From assembly GCA_945937855.1 (NCBI GenBank), contig CAMEUC010000064.1:1-7383 (forward strand): a stretch of DNA of 7,383 bases. Reading direction: 5' to 3'. Source of the DNA: an uncultured Clostridium sp. (GTDB lineage: Bacteria > Bacillota > Clostridia > TANB77 > CAG-508). The notes under the pieces were generated by a model. That model saw nothing but the letters and a program-made list of their open reading frames with translations, did not search any database and was not told the origin of the DNA. Below, in pieces: positions 6,467-7,383 of this stretch (position 1 is the stretch's first letter; every line of letters begins with the position of its first letter). A program made the translations under genes and the position numbers.

Positions 6467-6587
6467 AGGGTGTTATATATTTTAAATTGCTCGCCCGCTC
6501 CCACCGGCGCTGTAACAAGGCTAACGCCTTTAACAGCCCACGGCGGTCCCCACGGAACAATTCGCTTTTAAAATATATAAGCACCCT
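6467..6587. repeat. 121-bp GC-rich palindromic element
   Basis: The outer arms are near-perfect inverted repeats: AGGGTGTTATATATTTTAAA (6467-6486) matches the reverse complement of 6567-6587 with one base missing. The inside is strikingly GC-rich against an AT-rich background and folds further: ACCG/CGGT, GCTGT/ACAGC (around 6508-6536), and a central hairpin AAGGC-TAAC-GCCTT (6517-6530). The base composition differs sharply from all neighbouring DNA, suggesting a mobile or imported palindromic element, or a structured RNA. No family was recognised. Confidence 0.75.
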
Positions 6588-6629
6588 TCGCGCTACTCTA
6601 TATGAAAAGACTAATTGCATAGGAAACAA

Positions 6630-6737
6630 GTAGCCAAACGCAGGGGTTTTCATTTTTCTTTTTTAGGAGAATCTGAGTAGGAATTACTTAGAGGTGCCTA
6701 AAAAAGAAAAATCAAACCCCGACGAGATTTGGCGGAT
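6630..6737 (-). repeat. 109-bp hairpin-forming repeat, copy 2 (inverted)
   Basis: Reverse-complement copy of 703-811 with matching ends (ATCCGCCAAA... to ...TTTGGCTAC). The ATG at 6653-6651 lies inside it and would start the extended sortase frame; copy 1 carries the same ATGAAA at 789-794. Some differences between copies fall in paired arms (for example CAGGCTCCCC against AGGCACCTC), so the hairpin is kept roughly but not strictly. Confidence 0.85.
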
Positions 6738-6766
6738 GTCTTTATCTAAGCAAATACTCATATAAA

Positions 6767-6803
6767 TTATCATTTAATAATATATACTATTATTAAATGA
6801 TAA
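6767..6803. terminator. Perfect 16-bp AT-rich palindrome after the surface-protein gene
   Basis: TTATCATTTAATAATA (6767-6782) and its exact reverse complement (6788-6803) enclose the loop TATAC. It lies 14 bases past the stop of the 6818-7383 gene. One G:C pair per arm and no strong T-run follow on the minus strand, so it is a weak or unconventional terminator, an mRNA 3' stabiliser, or a protein-binding palindrome. Confidence 0.5.
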
Positions 6804-6817
6804 AATTTGTGCATGTT

Positions 6818-7383
6818 TTAGTCTTTTTTATTTTTTACAAAATACATTACTGCCCACACAATTATAACTGCAGCTACAACTATAAGAAGATATACCCAAA
6901 AGCTAATTCCTGCTTGTGGTATATTTTCAACTACATTATTATTTGCGACTACATTATTTTCTGGAGCACTCGCCTCTTTTACTGTTATAGTAAATTCTTT
7001 GCTTGTAATAACAGCTTCATTATTGTTTACATCTACAAGACTTAGTTTTGATACATATGTTCCTGCTTTTGGATATGTAGCTGTAATTGGGGTTTCATTT
7101 GTAAATGTTCCTCCAACTGCAAAACCTGCTGGTGGTCCCCAATATCCAATTTCTGCTATATCAAATTCTGTTCCATTTGAATCATATGCAATTAAGCTTG
7201 GTGTAGCAGGTCCTGATACCAAATCTACTTTAATACGCACATTAGTATATGGAGTAGCATCTGTTCCTGTAAGGGTTACACTTCCCTCTTTTGCCTCATC
7301 TACTATTATTTCTCCTTCGTATTTTAAGTTAAACTCATACCCTTGGTCTGCTGCAAAAACTGCTGTGCTAAATACTAACAAAC
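6818..7383 (-). CDS. Secreted surface protein with IPQAG sorting signal, 5' end cut by window edge
   Basis: The frame enters from the right edge within a signal peptide ('LLVFSTAVFA', likely cleavage before ADQGY) and stops at TAA 6820-6818; 187 residues are visible and only the first residues of the signal are missing. The mature part (about 120 residues, rich in V, T and acidic residues, no Cys) looks like one beta-sandwich domain of Ig type, not matched to a named family. An Ala/Asn/Val linker leads to the C-terminal sorting signal: IPQAG (residues 154-158, DNA 6922-6908), a hydrophobic helix and the basic tail KNKKD. IPQAG is an LPxTG-like variant, so this is probably a substrate of the sortase encoded next on the same strand. 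The TTG at 7381 that an ORF caller may pick lies inside the signal peptide and is not the true start. Confidence 0.85.
   Translation of the reverse strand, partial: LLVFSTAVFAADQGYEFNLKYEGEIIVDEAKEGSVTLTGTDATPYTNVRIKVDLVSGPATPSLIAYDSNGTEFDIAEIGYWGPPAGFAVGGTFTNETPITATYPKAGTYVSKLSLVDVNNNEAVITSKEFTITVKEASAPENNVVANNNVVENIPQAGISFWVYLLIVVAAVIIVWAVMYFVKNKKD

Larger units (their letters stand above)
6402..6766. other. Non-coding stretch upstream of the sortase gene
   Basis: This 365-bp stretch holds no credible gene. From the sortase side it contains the ribosome site and an AT-rich leader, the GC-rich palindrome at 6467-6587, a 42-bp connector (6588-6629), repeat copy 2 (6630-6737), and a short AT-rich tail. 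The minus-strand open frame through it (6653 down into the sortase) looks like an accident of the repeat sequence. The sortase promoter is not evident. Confidence 0.65.

Noticed and set aside
6402..6653. A genuine N-terminal domain of the sortase
   Set aside because: It consists of repeat and palindrome sequence, precedes the membrane anchor, and a good ribosome site with TTG lies at the natural start.

Overview
The window is very AT-rich DNA with Gram-positive style ribosome binding sites (AGGAGG-like), AGA-dominated arginine codons, a penicillin-binding-protein type carboxypeptidase, a VanW-domain lipoprotein, a class D-like sortase with a surface substrate, and a CpsC/CpsD/CpsB tyrosine-phosphorylation cassette. 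Together these suggest a low-GC Firmicute, most likely an (uncultured, perhaps gut) clostridium. The species cannot be named from the sequence.

Layout. 1-635 (+): 3' part of a VanW-domain lipoprotein. 636-863: intergenic, holding a ~109-bp hairpin-forming repeat. 864-2105 (+): D-Ala-D-Ala carboxypeptidase, readable only with three +1 frame changes. 2107-2135: bidirectional terminator. 2145-5688 (-): operon cpsC-cpsD-cpsB-tyrS (in transcription order) with tight spacing and a good promoter at 5723-5752; cpsB needs one +1 frame change. 5793-6401 (-): sortase with a TTG start. 6402-6766: non-coding stretch with a GC-rich palindrome and a second, inverted copy of the ~109-bp repeat; the two together create a spurious 84-residue N-terminal extension on the sortase reading frame. 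6767-6803: perfect AT-rich palindrome. 6818-7383 (-): C-terminal part of a secreted protein ending in an IPQAG sorting signal, the likely sortase substrate.

Most notable observation. All four frame changes needed to read dacF (three) and cpsB (one) fall exactly where an in-frame CGG codon occurs, and each is resolved by skipping the C so that GGN (Gly) is read. These are the only four in-frame CGG codons in the genes of the window. CGG present out of frame (seven cases, e.g. GCG GAA, ATC GGA) disturbs nothing. One of the four glycines is the G of the catalytic KTG motif of the carboxypeptidase. The simplest reading is that in this organism CGG is not decoded as arginine but causes an efficient +1 shift, or equivalently that CGGN is read as a four-base glycine codon. 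No shared slippery P-site codon, Shine-Dalgarno-like stimulator or downstream motif accompanies the sites, so the CGG itself seems to be the signal. I know of no description of such a system, but cannot search.

How the genes fit together: nearly everything concerns the cell envelope: peptidoglycan trimming (DacF), a surface lipoprotein (VanW), control of extracellular polysaccharide chain length by tyrosine phosphorylation (CpsC/D/B), and covalent anchoring of a surface protein (sortase plus IPQAG protein). tyrS is the one housekeeping outsider, carried as the last gene of the cps operon.
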